42,148 bases of DNA from Candidatus Roseilinea mizusawaensis (GTDB taxonomy: Bacteria > Chloroflexota > Anaerolineae > J036 > Brachytrichaceae), in assembly GCA_016841965.1 (NCBI GenBank), contig JAEANN010000048.1, forward strand, positions 1-42,148, written 5' to 3'. Numbering within the stretch: the stretch's first letter is position 1; every line of letters starts with the position of its first letter. Shown piece after piece: positions 18,963 through 26,490 of this stretch. The notes below the pieces were generated by a model. That model was not told the DNA's origin and searched no databases. It saw nothing but the letters and a program-made list of their open reading frames with translations. The translations under genes were made by a program, and so were the position numbers.

Positions 18963-18990
18963 AGATACGCAATACGAGATACGCAATACG
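18963..18990. repeat. 14-bp direct repeat AGATACGCAATACG
   Basis: AGATACGCAATACG occurs twice in tandem at 18963-18976 and 18977-18990 in the convergent gap between the pterin dehydratase and dnaA. The second copy also forms one arm of the adjacent hairpin. Confidence 0.85.
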
Positions 18991-19009
18991 CATTGCGCGT
19001 CGCGTATTG
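18984..19009. terminator. hairpin between convergent genes
   Basis: CAATACGC (18984-18991) pairs with GCGTATTG (19002-19009) across a 10-nt loop. It lies between two convergent genes, where a bidirectional terminator would be expected. There is no clear T-run on either side. Confidence 0.4.
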
Positions 19010-19032
19010 GCGCAGGCGATGCAGTGGCCGGC

Positions 19033-20448
19033 CTACGTAGTGACATTGAGATAGAGCTGCTCGCGTAAGGTCATCACATCGCGGCGCAGTTGGTCTTCCG
19101 ATTCCAGGCGCTCCTTCACACGCTCGACACCATGGATGACAGTGGTATGGTCGCGCCCGCCTAGCAACGCGCCGATCTCTGGCAGCGAAGCATCCGTCTC
19201 CTGGCGCACCAGATACATGGCCACCTGTCGCGGCTGCACAAGCTCTTTGCTGCGCGAGGAAGACACAATCTCCTGAACCGAGATATTGTAGTACTTGGCG
19301 ACCGTCTCGATCACTTGAGACGGGCTGATGTGCGCACGCCGGCCTACCAGATCAGCCAGCGTGTCACGGGCAAATTGCACCGTGATCGGGCGGCCTGTCA
19401 TCTCCGAAGTGGCAACCAGACGGGTCAACGCCCCTTCCAGCTCGCGCACATTGCTCTGAATCTGCTTGGCGACAAACTCGATCACTTCCTGCGGTAGGCT
19501 GGCCTGTCGCTGGGCGGCTTTGGCTTGCAGAATAGCGATACGGGTTTCCAGGTCGGGCGGGGCGATGTCGGCCATCAAGCCCCACTCGAACCGGCTGCGC
19601 AGTCGGTCTTCGAGCGTGACCATCATCTTGGGCGGCCGGTCGCTGGTAAGCACAATCTGTTTGTTGGCGCTATAGAGCGTATTGAAGGTGTGGAAGAACT
19701 CTTCCTGAGTGCTTTCTTTGCCGGCGATGAACTGCACGTCGTCCATCAGCAACATATCAACAAGGCGGTACTTGTTGCGGAAAGCCTCGGTGCTCTGGCT
19801 GCGAATAGCCATGATGAGTTCGTTCATGAAGGCTTCGGACGTGACGTAGCAGCAGGTCATGCCACGCCGGCGCGCTTCGTGGCCGATCGCATGCAGCAAA
19901 TGCGTCTTGCCCAGGCCGGCGCCGCCGTATAGAAAAAGCGGGTTGTACCGATCGGCCGGCATCTCTGCCACAGACATAGCCGCCGCATGCGCCATGCGAT
20001 TGCCAGACCCCACGACAAACGTGGCAAAGGTGTAGCGTGCATTCAGTCCGTCATTCAAAGCGCTGTTCCAGGCGCCCTTCGCGCGAGGCGCAGGTGTGGG
20101 CGCCGGCGCCGGTGTCAAGTACTGCGCCTGGTCTTTGGCAGCGGCAGGCTCGCGCATCACCGCAGCAAGATCGGGCTGCGCAATTGACGCAACCCCGCCG
20201 TGCTGGGACACCAGCACAAACGTAACATCCACACCACGCCCCATCCGCTCAGACAGTACACGCTTAAACTGGCCGAGCATGCGGTGCTCCATCCATTCCT
20301 TGATGTAGCCGTTGGGCACACCGATAACAAACTGCCCGTCTTCATAAGTCACCAGGCGCGCAGACTTGATCCACGTCATGTAGCTGCCACGCCCGATGTT
20401 TATCTCGATCTCACCCAGGGCAGATTGCCAAGCTTCTTCTGGCCTCAT
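19033..20448 (-). CDS. dnaA: Chromosomal replication initiator DnaA
   Basis: DnaA binds DnaA boxes at oriC and melts the origin. Domain I is at 1 to about 80 ([27 protein letters not shown]). A Pro/Ala-rich domain II follows (about 95-125). The AAA+ domain has Walker A GGAGLGKT (175-182) and Walker B LLMDDVQF. Domain IV carries the DNA-binding signature [15 protein letters not shown]. It has 471 residues. ATG at 20448 (MRPEEAW) fits family length; the reading frame extends 40 codons upstream, but that part lies across the probable promoter. No dnaN follows. The upstream gap holds DnaA-box-like sites. Confidence 0.97.
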   Translation of the reverse strand: MRPEEAWQSALGEIEINIGRGSYMTWIKSARLVTYEDGQFVIGVPNGYIKEWMEHRMLGQFKRVLSERMGRGVDVTFVLVSQHGGVASIAQPDLAAVMREPAAAKDQAQYLTPAPAPTPAPRAKGAWNSALNDGLNARYTFATFVVGSGNRMAHAAAMSVAEMPADRYNPLFLYGGAGLGKTHLLHAIGHEARRRGMTCCYVTSEAFMNELIMAIRSQSTEAFRNKYRLVDMLLMDDVQFIAGKESTQEEFFHTFNTLYSANKQIVLTSDRPPKMMVTLEDRLRSRFEWGLMADIAPPDLETRIAILQAKAAQRQASLPQEVIEFVAKQIQSNVRELEGALTRLVATSEMTGRPITVQFARDTLADLVGRRAHISPSQVIETVAKYYNISVQEIVSSSRSKELVQPRQVAMYLVRQETDASLPEIGALLGGRDHTTVIHGVERVKERLESEDQLRRDVMTLREQLYLNVTT

Positions 20449-20540
20449 GACTGACTCCGCGTTTCGATTCAGGTATCCCACACACACAACAGCGACCCAC
20501 AAGACCTTGTGGGATTGCCGGCTGCGCTGCGGGACTTCGC

Positions 20541-20568
20541 ATTCTACGCAGCCGGCTAGCACAATCAA
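20541..20568 (-). promoter_or_regulatory. probable dnaA promoter
   Basis: On the minus strand TTGATT (20568-20563) and TAGAAT (20546-20541) are 16 bp apart. The leader to the dnaA ATG would be about 85-90 nt. The -10 hexamer is identical to that of the rpmF promoter. Confidence 0.6.
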
Positions 20569-20574
20569 GAGCTT

Positions 20575-20700
20575 GAATTAATCCAACCTTAAAAATGGCC
20601 CAGGATTTAAGTTTTGCCTTTTCGTGTGACTAAAGTTGTGGAAAATGCCGGCATAATCTGTGGGTAAGTCGCCCACAGATGTGGACGACATGCAAACCTA
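20575..20700. other. candidate oriC / DnaA-box cluster
   Basis: Three DnaA-box-like 9-mers in one orientation occur at 20637 (TGTGGAAAA), 20659 (TGTGGGTAA) and 20680 (TGTGGACGA). They match TGTGGATAA at 8, 8 and 7 of 9 positions. They are spaced 22 and 21 bp apart, about two helical turns, so they lie on one DNA face. An AT-rich stretch (about 20576-20625) lies between them and the dnaA promoter and could be an unwinding element. The location next to dnaA fits either an origin or dnaA autoregulation. Confidence 0.55.
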
Positions 20701-20718
20701 TGAGGAGTTTGCAGACTT

Positions 20719-21963
20719 ATGAACATGCCGAACAAAAAAAAAGCGTTCAGTGTTCGCGCCGTTCAGTGCGACTATCGCGCACAAGATGACGAGGTATATG
20801 CTGCGCTCAAGCGGGCCACCGATCCGCTGCACCGCGCGTGGGACAGACTGCAACGCGCGCGCCGGATCGCCGTCAAGTTCAACCAGGACAAGATGGACCA
20901 GGCGGTCGTGCTCTACGAAGGCCAGCGCCAGCAACTGGTGACCGACAAGGTTGCCCGCGCCACGCTGCGGCTGCTGCGCGAGCGGACAAGCGCCGAGATC
21001 AATGTCGTCGATGTCAGCTTCTACCAGGTCTATTCTGGCGCGGAACCGGATTCCACCACTCAGATCCGGCATATCCTGGATGAGTTTGGCGTGACCTACG
21101 TGAACGGCAACACCGGCCCCATCCGCTGGTATCAGACGCCGGGCGGCGGCCAGATGTTCGGACAATACCCGCTGCATCCGGCCATCGCTGAGGCAGACGC
21201 AGTGGTGTCGGTGCAGAAACTGAAGAGCCACGCTTTCATGGGCGTCACTCTGTGCCTGAAGAATCTGTTCGGCCTGATGCCGACCCAGCCCCTGGGCCGG
21301 CCCCGTTTCTACTATCATCACCTCGTGCGCATGCCCTACATGCTGGCAGACATCGGTCGCATCCTCAACCCCGCGCTCAACATTCTGGACGGCACGGTGT
21401 GCCAGGCCGGCGAGGAATGGGGGCCGGGCGACCACCCCCGCATCGGCAATGTGCTGATCGCCGGCGATCACGTCATCGCCACGGACGCTTGTGGCGCGCA
21501 CCTCATGGGCCACGATCCGCAGGCCGATTGGCTGACCCCACCCTTCCACCGTGACCGCAACGCGCTGAAAGTGGCAGCCGAAGGCGGATTCGGGACAGTC
21601 GATTTGAATGAGATCGACTTCGTTTCCGAAGTTCAGGCGCCGGTCGCAGAATTTCACACCAAGATCACCGACTCGCGGGAGATGGTGCAGAGTTGGCGAC
21701 GCACCACCGCCGAGCAAGGATTGCGCTATGCCGAGATGCGCCACGTGCTGGCCCGTCAGTATGCCGGCGAGTACATCCTGATGCAAATGGGCGAAGTCAA
21801 GTGGCACGATCCGAGCGGCGTCTTGCAGCGCAGCCGGCGCATCCTGTCTGGCGAACATCCAGAACAGGCCATGTTTTTCAAATACGTCGACCCCGATGAG
21901 GCCGAAGGCGAGCACTTCGAGGTGTACGAGCGCACACTCAAAGAAATGCAGACACGCGCATAA
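20719..21963 (+). CDS. DUF362 domain protein
   Basis: The DUF362 core is recognisable: RIAVKFNQDK, then a segment on daily-ligand-free residues INVVDVSFYQV, then KLKSHAFMGVTLCLKNLFGLMP and GDHVIATDACGAHLMGHDP. The family is often annotated as iron-sulfur or uncharacterised; I see no 4Fe-4S cysteine cluster here, so that domain is absent. It has 414 residues and no signal peptide. GAGGAG lies about 11 nt before the ATG. It is followed after 53 bp by a DapA-superfamily gene, and the two probably form a catabolic operon of unknown substrate. Confidence 0.82.
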   Translation: MNMPNKKKAFSVRAVQCDYRAQDDEVYAALKRATDPLHRAWDRLQRARRIAVKFNQDKMDQAVVLYEGQRQQLVTDKVARATLRLLRERTSAEINVVDVSFYQVYSGAEPDSTTQIRHILDEFGVTYVNGNTGPIRWYQTPGGGQMFGQYPLHPAIAEADAVVSVQKLKSHAFMGVTLCLKNLFGLMPTQPLGRPRFYYHHLVRMPYMLADIGRILNPALNILDGTVCQAGEEWGPGDHPRIGNVLIAGDHVIATDACGAHLMGHDPQADWLTPPFHRDRNALKVAAEGGFGTVDLNEIDFVSEVQAPVAEFHTKITDSREMVQSWRRTTAEQGLRYAEMRHVLARQYAGEYILMQMGEVKWHDPSGVLQRSRRILSGEHPEQAMFFKYVDPDEAEGEHFEVYERTLKEMQTRA

Positions 21964-22016
21964 AGCCCAGCACGCAACCCAAACAACGCTCTACCCCACA
22001 ATCAGGAGTACCCCTA

Positions 22017-22922
22017 ATGACCGAGAACTGGCGAGGCAGTTTTGCCATTCCAATGACGCCATTCGACGACAAAGATCGCATCGACGAAGACGTGTTGCGC
22101 GCCGAAGTGGAGTTCTGCGTGCAGGCCGGCGTGGGCGGGCTGATGACGCCGCTGCTGGTCAGTGAATTCATGGCGTTGTCAGAAGATGAGCGCCGGCTGA
22201 TGATGCGCATTCCCGTCGAGCAGGCCAAAGGCCGCGTGCCGGTGATCGTCAACGTAGCTGCCGAGAACACGCCTCTGGCGGTCAGCTACGCCCACTACGC
22301 CATGCAAATCGGCGCAGACGGCGTGATCGCCATGCCCCCCTACGCGCTCAGGCCCGACTGGGAAATCATCTTCGACTACTTCAAAGCCATTTCAGACGCC
22401 GTTAGCGTGCCGGTGTGGATTCAAAATGCCGGCATCGTCTCGCTGACAACCGACCAGTTGGTGAAGCTGTGCGAGCAGATCGAGCATGTCAGTTGGGTCA
22501 AAGAAGAAGTGGAGCCAAGTCCGCGCATGATTGCCGCGCTGGTGGCGCGCAACAGCCCACACGTCAAGGGCGTGATGGGCGGCGTCGGTGGACGTTACCT
22601 CATCACCGAGTGGGCGCGCGGCTCCAAAGGGTGCATTCACGCCTGCCAGTTCTGCGACGTGTTGCAGGATGTGTGGAACCTGCTGGAGGCCGGGCAACTC
22701 ACCGAAGCCGGCGACCTGTTCGAGAAATTGCTGCCGGGGCTGGTGTTGGAAGGGATGCTGGGCATGGCCTTCAGCAAAGAGATCATGATCCGGCGCGGCG
22801 TGTTCAAGAATAACCGCATGCGCATGCAGGCCAAAGGGCTGACTGCCGACGACCTGCGCGAGATCGATCGCGTCTGGGAGCGCATTCAGCCATACCTGCG
22901 CCGGCCTGCGCCACACGCATAG
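22017..22922 (+). CDS. DapA/NAL-superfamily aldolase or lyase, atypical active site
   Basis: This is a (beta/alpha)8 class I aldolase-type protein of 301 residues, with AGVGGLMTPLLVSEFMALSEDERR at the start and the Schiff-base lysine Lys162 in WVKEEVEPSP. The usual GTTGE motif is LLVSE (46-50), so the two threonines are missing. The catalytic Tyr of the YN motif is replaced (QN at 136-137). True dihydrodipicolinate synthase is therefore unlikely; a different oxo-acid lyase or dehydratase fits better. AGGAG lies 9 nt before the ATG. It is co-directional with DUF362, and a strong hairpin follows the stop. Confidence 0.85.
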   Translation: MTENWRGSFAIPMTPFDDKDRIDEDVLRAEVEFCVQAGVGGLMTPLLVSEFMALSEDERRLMMRIPVEQAKGRVPVIVNVAAENTPLAVSYAHYAMQIGADGVIAMPPYALRPDWEIIFDYFKAISDAVSVPVWIQNAGIVSLTTDQLVKLCEQIEHVSWVKEEVEPSPRMIAALVARNSPHVKGVMGGVGGRYLITEWARGSKGCIHACQFCDVLQDVWNLLEAGQLTEAGDLFEKLLPGLVLEGMLGMAFSKEIMIRRGVFKNNRMRMQAKGLTADDLREIDRVWERIQPYLRRPAPHA

Positions 22923-22926
22923 CGCA

Positions 22927-22949
22927 GCGACGTTGCGCGCCAACGTCCC
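22927..22949. repeat. small palindromic element (copy 1)
   Basis: GACGTTG (22929-22935) pairs with CAACGTC (22941-22947) around CGCGC. The 13-mer GCGACGTTGCGCG is shared exactly with a second hairpin at 24188-24208, so this looks like an interspersed REP-like element. Confidence 0.6.
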
Positions 22950-22969
22950 TACAGCAATCTGGAACTCAC

Positions 22970-23002
22970 ACCCTCCCGCAGGCAAGTCGCCTGTGGGAGG
23001 GT
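22970..23002 (+). terminator. strong hairpin after the DapA-like gene
   Basis: A 14-bp stem (ACCCTCCCGCAGGC with GCCTGTGGGAGGGT, one G-U pair in RNA) closes a 5-nt loop AAGTC. It lies about 50 nt past the stop codon and is followed by ATCATTTCC, a weak T tract. It is probably an intrinsic or mRNA-stabilising terminator. Confidence 0.65.
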
Positions 23003-23107
23003 ATCATTTCCTCGGCGTCTCGACACACTGCTGGAACAACTGCGCCCACACACACGTTTATATTGTTGATGCACGACGTTTCCGCTACTCCAAAGGAGGT
23101 GATCAGA

Positions 23108-23686
23108 ATGAGCCACCGAGCCTCGCGGAGCGTGCGAAACCTGACGATTGCGCTGTGGGCGCTTCTGGCCGTGCCAGGCCTGGCCGGCTGCACCGTGCGC
23201 ATGACCACCCCCGATCATGCGCCAATTGCCGCCACAACACCGCACATCATCCCCGTCTCGATCGCCGTCTCGGCGACCGTGTTATTGCAGGCTGCGCCAC
23301 TGGGCGACGCGCCGGCCCAAGCCGTCTATGCGCTGGTTGTGAACGACAACGACTGGGACCGACTCGCCGGCCAGATTCCAGAGGCCGCCCTGCAAGCTGG
23401 GCGCCAGGCCAGCGCTGCCGGCCACGCCGTCGTTGTTGCGTTTGCCGGCGCCAAAGGCAGCAGCGGCTATCAGGTCAACTTGCGCAAGGCCACGCTGCAA
23501 GCCGATGAGTTGACCATCACTGTGGCAGTGACGGCGCCCGGCGCGGACGACATCGTTGAGCCGGCCAGCACACTGCCTTTCGTGTTGGCGATCATCCCGC
23601 GTGATGCGCTGGCCACAATTCATTCATATGTGTTCGTCGATGAAGGTGGACAATCGTTGATCCGCAGCCGGATCACAGCGCCCTGA
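23108..23686 (+). CDS. Hypothetical lipoprotein
   Basis: I do not recognise a family. The N-terminus (residues 1-28) is a lipoprotein signal peptide: RSVRN, a hydrophobic core LTIALWALLAVPGLAG, and the lipobox LAGC with Cys28. The mature part has 165 residues and alternates short hydrophobic strands, suggesting a small beta-rich domain with sequences such as VYALVVNDNDWDRLAGQIP and TLPFVLAIIPRDAL. ATG at 23108 is fixed by an exceptional Shine-Dalgarno, AAAGGAGGTGATC, complementary over 13 nt to the usual 16S rRNA 3-prime end. It appears to be a single-gene unit. Confidence 0.82.
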   Translation: MSHRASRSVRNLTIALWALLAVPGLAGCTVRMTTPDHAPIAATTPHIIPVSIAVSATVLLQAAPLGDAPAQAVYALVVNDNDWDRLAGQIPEAALQAGRQASAAGHAVVVAFAGAKGSSGYQVNLRKATLQADELTITVAVTAPGADDIVEPASTLPFVLAIIPRDALATIHSYVFVDEGGQSLIRSRITAP

Positions 23687-23689
23687 TCC

Positions 23690-24443
23690 TTACCGATCAT
23701 CAGGCAAGGCGAGGGCAAGGAGCAGAACCATGTCGCAATGATTCGTGCGATTCCTTCTGACGTTCGCCATAGCGCTCTCACTGACCCCATCTTTCAACAG
23801 CACAATCCAGGCTGAAAAGCCACCGGAAGCGCGGTGGCTTGAACGGGCTGCGCAGAGCCTCAGCCGGCCATTCGCAAATACCCCTTCAACTGTTGTGTTC
23901 AGCGGCGCGTGCAGACGGAAGCGCACATCCCACGCTTTCGGCCATCCCGGCAACAACACGATTTGATCGCCCTCAGCCTGCATCAGCATAGCCTGCACGG
24001 TAATCATGCCGGCTGTGCCGTGATCGTGGTCTGGGATCCAGTCAAAGTTCGGCCCCCAGAATGCCGGGAAGCGGCTGCCGGCGTGCTTGCTTGCAAAGCG
24101 GTCTGTAATCATCTGGCGTACCTCTTCGGTCAGACCAAGACAAGCGGCCTGGATGCTGTCCTGGCACCAGCCCCGATTGTGCCGATAGCGACGTTGCGCG
24201 AACGTCGCACGCGCCGGGTCGAGAGTTGATCTGTTGCAGGCCAAAGCGCACACGCACACGACCAATCTTCAGCAGTCGCCCCACTTCGCTCCAGGCGTCG
24301 CGCTTGCTCACGTATAAAAGCAGGTCGCCGTTCGATTCGACCCACACATTCAGGCCCATATCGCCGTTGCCGAGCGGCATCGAGCCGGATGAATTCAGGC
24401 TGGGTGTCGTCCACGTCACGTTGTACTCTGACAGGTTTTGCAT
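23690..24443 (-). pseudogene. Decayed DUF5703-type glycoside hydrolase with large internal deletion
   Basis: Two homologous pieces lie in different frames on the minus strand. The N-terminal piece (from ATG at 24443) reads SSGSMPLGNGDMGLNVWVES, then NGDLLLYVSKRDAWSEVGRL and KIGRVRVRF, which matches the start of DUF5703-containing glycoside hydrolases. The C-terminal piece (from about 24160) reads SRFPAFWGPNFDWIPDHDHG, then MLMQAEGDQIVLLPGWPKAW and DVRFRLHAPLNTTVEGVFANG, the usual end of such enzymes. The several hundred residues normally between them, including the catalytic domain, are missing. A palindromic element (24188-24208) sits at the scar. A perfect 9-bp hairpin (23817-23840) lies inside the C-terminal part. 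Confidence 0.78.
24188..24208. repeat. small palindromic element (copy 2) at deletion scar
   Basis: GCGACGTT (24188-24195) pairs with AACGTCGC (24201-24208) around GCGCG. It shares the exact 13-mer GCGACGTTGCGCG with the element at 22927. It lies where the two halves of the decayed glycoside hydrolase meet. Confidence 0.7.
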
Positions 24444-24503
24444 TCCGACAGTCTACAGGCACGCGCCGGCGCGACCCACAGAGCCCTGCTACCATAGCGT
24501 CCC

Positions 24504-25274
24504 ATGAGCAACCTGACAGGAAAAGTAGCAATCATTACCGGTTCGACCGGCGGCATGGGCGAAGGGATTGCGCGGCGTCTGGCGCAGGAGGGCGCCAGCA
24601 TTGTGATCTCGGGCCGGCGCGCCGACCAGGGCGAGCGCGTGGCGCGCGATATTGCGGCGCTGGGCGCGCCAACCCTGTTTGTGCGCGCCGACGTGGGCCA
24701 GGAAGCGGACTGCGTGACGCTGATTCGCGCCACGGTCGAGCGATTTGGCCGGCTGGACATCCTGGTGAACAACGCGGCCGCCACGCCGGTGGAGCCGGCA
24801 GGCGAGCAATCCGCCGAATTGTGGGACGCCGTGTTCGCCGTCAACACGCGCGGCCCGTGGGTGTGCATTCGCGAGGCCATACCTGTCATGCGCCAACAGG
24901 GCGGCGGCAACATCGTGAATATCGGATCGACGATGGGCTATCGCGGCTGGCTGAACCGGCTGGCCTATGCCACCTCTAAGGCAGCCCTGCTTGCCATGAC
25001 GCGCACACTCGCCCGCGAGCTGGCCGGCGATCACATTCGTGTGAACTGGGTCACCGTGGGCTGGGTCGCCACCCCCAACGAGATCGACCTGCGCAACAAG
25101 ACGCACGGTGACGGAGCAGCCTTCCTCAACGAGATGAACAGCAAAGCGCCGATGGGCCGATTGGAAACGGTCGAAGATATCGCCGAGGGAGTCGCTTACC
25201 TGGTTTCTGACCAGGCCGGCCATGTCACCGGCTGCGAACTCAACATCTCCGGCGGCATGTTTGTGCATAGCTAA
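24504..25274 (+). CDS. Short-chain dehydrogenase/reductase
   Basis: This is a classical SDR of 256 residues. The cofactor motif is TGSTGGMG (12-19), with NNAA (89-92) and a catalytic triad of Ser142, Tyr155 and Lys159 (YATSK). Arg38 and Arg39 after the second strand suggest NADP(H) preference. The C-terminus is GGMFVHS. The substrate is unknown; the neighbours (decayed glycoside hydrolase, CE15-like esterase) suggest a sugar or polyol. The start lies 60 bp from the divergent pseudogene start, and no convincing Shine-Dalgarno is seen. Confidence 0.93.
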   Translation: MSNLTGKVAIITGSTGGMGEGIARRLAQEGASIVISGRRADQGERVARDIAALGAPTLFVRADVGQEADCVTLIRATVERFGRLDILVNNAAATPVEPAGEQSAELWDAVFAVNTRGPWVCIREAIPVMRQQGGGNIVNIGSTMGYRGWLNRLAYATSKAALLAMTRTLARELAGDHIRVNWVTVGWVATPNEIDLRNKTHGDGAAFLNEMNSKAPMGRLETVEDIAEGVAYLVSDQAGHVTGCELNISGGMFVHS

Positions 25275-25310
25275 CGATTCCTACAGCCGCCGGCGCGACC
25301 CCATCTGTCC

Positions 25311-25336
25311 ATCCAATCCACCGATCCAATCCACCG
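25311..25336. repeat. 13-bp tandem duplication ATCCAATCCACCG
   Basis: The 13-mer is repeated exactly at 25311-25323 and 25324-25336 in the short gap between the SDR and the esterase. Confidence 0.85.
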
Positions 25337-25375
25337 ATCACAAGCTGGCAGTCACAGACGCCGAAGAGGGCCACC

Positions 25376-26461
25376 ATGAACCAGATCACACACACCGACC
25401 TGCCCAATGTTCTCCGCGACGCCGACGGCCGCCGTATCACAAACGCAGCCGAATGGGGCCGCCATCGCCGGCAACTGCTCAGCCTCATCGAGATCGAATA
25501 CGGCGCGCTGCCGCCCACCCCACCCGCAACCACAGGCGTGGAACTGCATCGCCACGCGATGGGCCGGTTGGGGAATGCCTGCCACATCCAATACCGGCTC
25601 GCCACTGGCCCGAACGGTACCTTCACCTTTCTGCTCGATGTGCTCGCGCCGGCATCCGAGGGCGCGACCGAGAGCGCGCATCCGGTCGTGCTTACGGGCG
25701 ATGGCTGCTGGGGCTTCGTGGCAGACGACATCGCCGCCGAGGTATTGCGACGCGGCTACGCGCTGGCCCAGTTCATCCGCACCGAAATCGTGCCCGACGT
25801 GTATCACACCCACGACCAACGCAACGCCGGCCTGTATGCCGTCTATCCCGACGGAGACTATGGCGCGCTGGCCGCCTGGGCCTGGGGCTACCATCGTTGC
25901 ATCGACTTTCTGACCACGCTGCCCTATGTGGACGCCACGCGGATTGTCGTCACCGGCCACTCGCGCGGGGGCAAGGCTGCCCTGGTGGCCGGGGCCACTG
26001 ACGAACGCATCGCGCTGACCGCCCCCAACAACTCTGGCTGCGGTGGAGCAGGATGCTTCCGCATTCAGGGCGCAGGCAGCGAGACACTTAAGGATATCGT
26101 GACGCGCTTTCCCTACTGGTTCAGCCGGCGCCTGGCGTCTTATATCGGGCGCGAAAATGATCTCCCGTTGGATCAGCACTTCGTCAAGGCGCTGGTCGCG
26201 CCGCGCGCGCTGCTCAGCACCGAGGCGCTTAGCGACCTGTGGGCGAATCCGAGCGGAACCTTCCAAACGCACCTTGCGGCGCGGGAGGTGTATCGCCTGC
26301 TGGGCAATGAAGCGCGCATCGGCATCTGGTACCGCGAGGGCGGTCATGAGCAGGGATTGGCCGACTGGCGCGCGCTGCTCGACTTCGCCGACTGGCATCT
26401 GCTGGGCAAAGCGCCGGCGCGCCGATTCGACATCGACCCATTTGCAGAACCACGCGCCTGA
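25376..26461 (+). CDS. Carbohydrate esterase, CE15 (glucuronoyl esterase)-like
   Basis: This is an alpha/beta hydrolase of 361 residues. The nucleophile Ser196 lies in VVTGHSRGGKAAL, which resembles the GCSRxGK motif of CE15 enzymes, and NNSGCGGAGCFR is another family hallmark. The C-terminal catalytic His is likely in EGGHEQGLADW. CE15 enzymes split the ester between glucuronoxylan and lignin, although many relatives have other substrates. No signal peptide is visible, so if it acts on polymer fragments it does so inside the cell. It converges with the GH13 gene 29 bp away. Confidence 0.83.
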   Translation: MNQITHTDLPNVLRDADGRRITNAAEWGRHRRQLLSLIEIEYGALPPTPPATTGVELHRHAMGRLGNACHIQYRLATGPNGTFTFLLDVLAPASEGATESAHPVVLTGDGCWGFVADDIAAEVLRRGYALAQFIRTEIVPDVYHTHDQRNAGLYAVYPDGDYGALAAWAWGYHRCIDFLTTLPYVDATRIVVTGHSRGGKAALVAGATDERIALTAPNNSGCGGAGCFRIQGAGSETLKDIVTRFPYWFSRRLASYIGRENDLPLDQHFVKALVAPRALLSTEALSDLWANPSGTFQTHLAAREVYRLLGNEARIGIWYREGGHEQGLADWRALLDFADWHLLGKAPARRFDIDPFAEPRA

Positions 26462-26490
26462 CACATCCGGGGCTTCACTGCGCGCCTCCC

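Noticed and set aside
22017-22922. Calling the gene dapA
   Set aside because: Key DHDPS residues are missing and the neighbours are not lysine biosynthesis genes.
24331-24360. A tRNA-like T-loop (GTTCGATTC) in the 24.3-kb region
   Set aside because: No cloverleaf can be formed around it and it lies in the coding part of the decayed hydrolase.
25352-26464. A 370-codon minus-strand ORF opposite the CE15-like esterase
   Set aside because: The plus-strand frame has the GHSRGGK and GCGGAGC motifs; the minus-strand product has no recognisable family.
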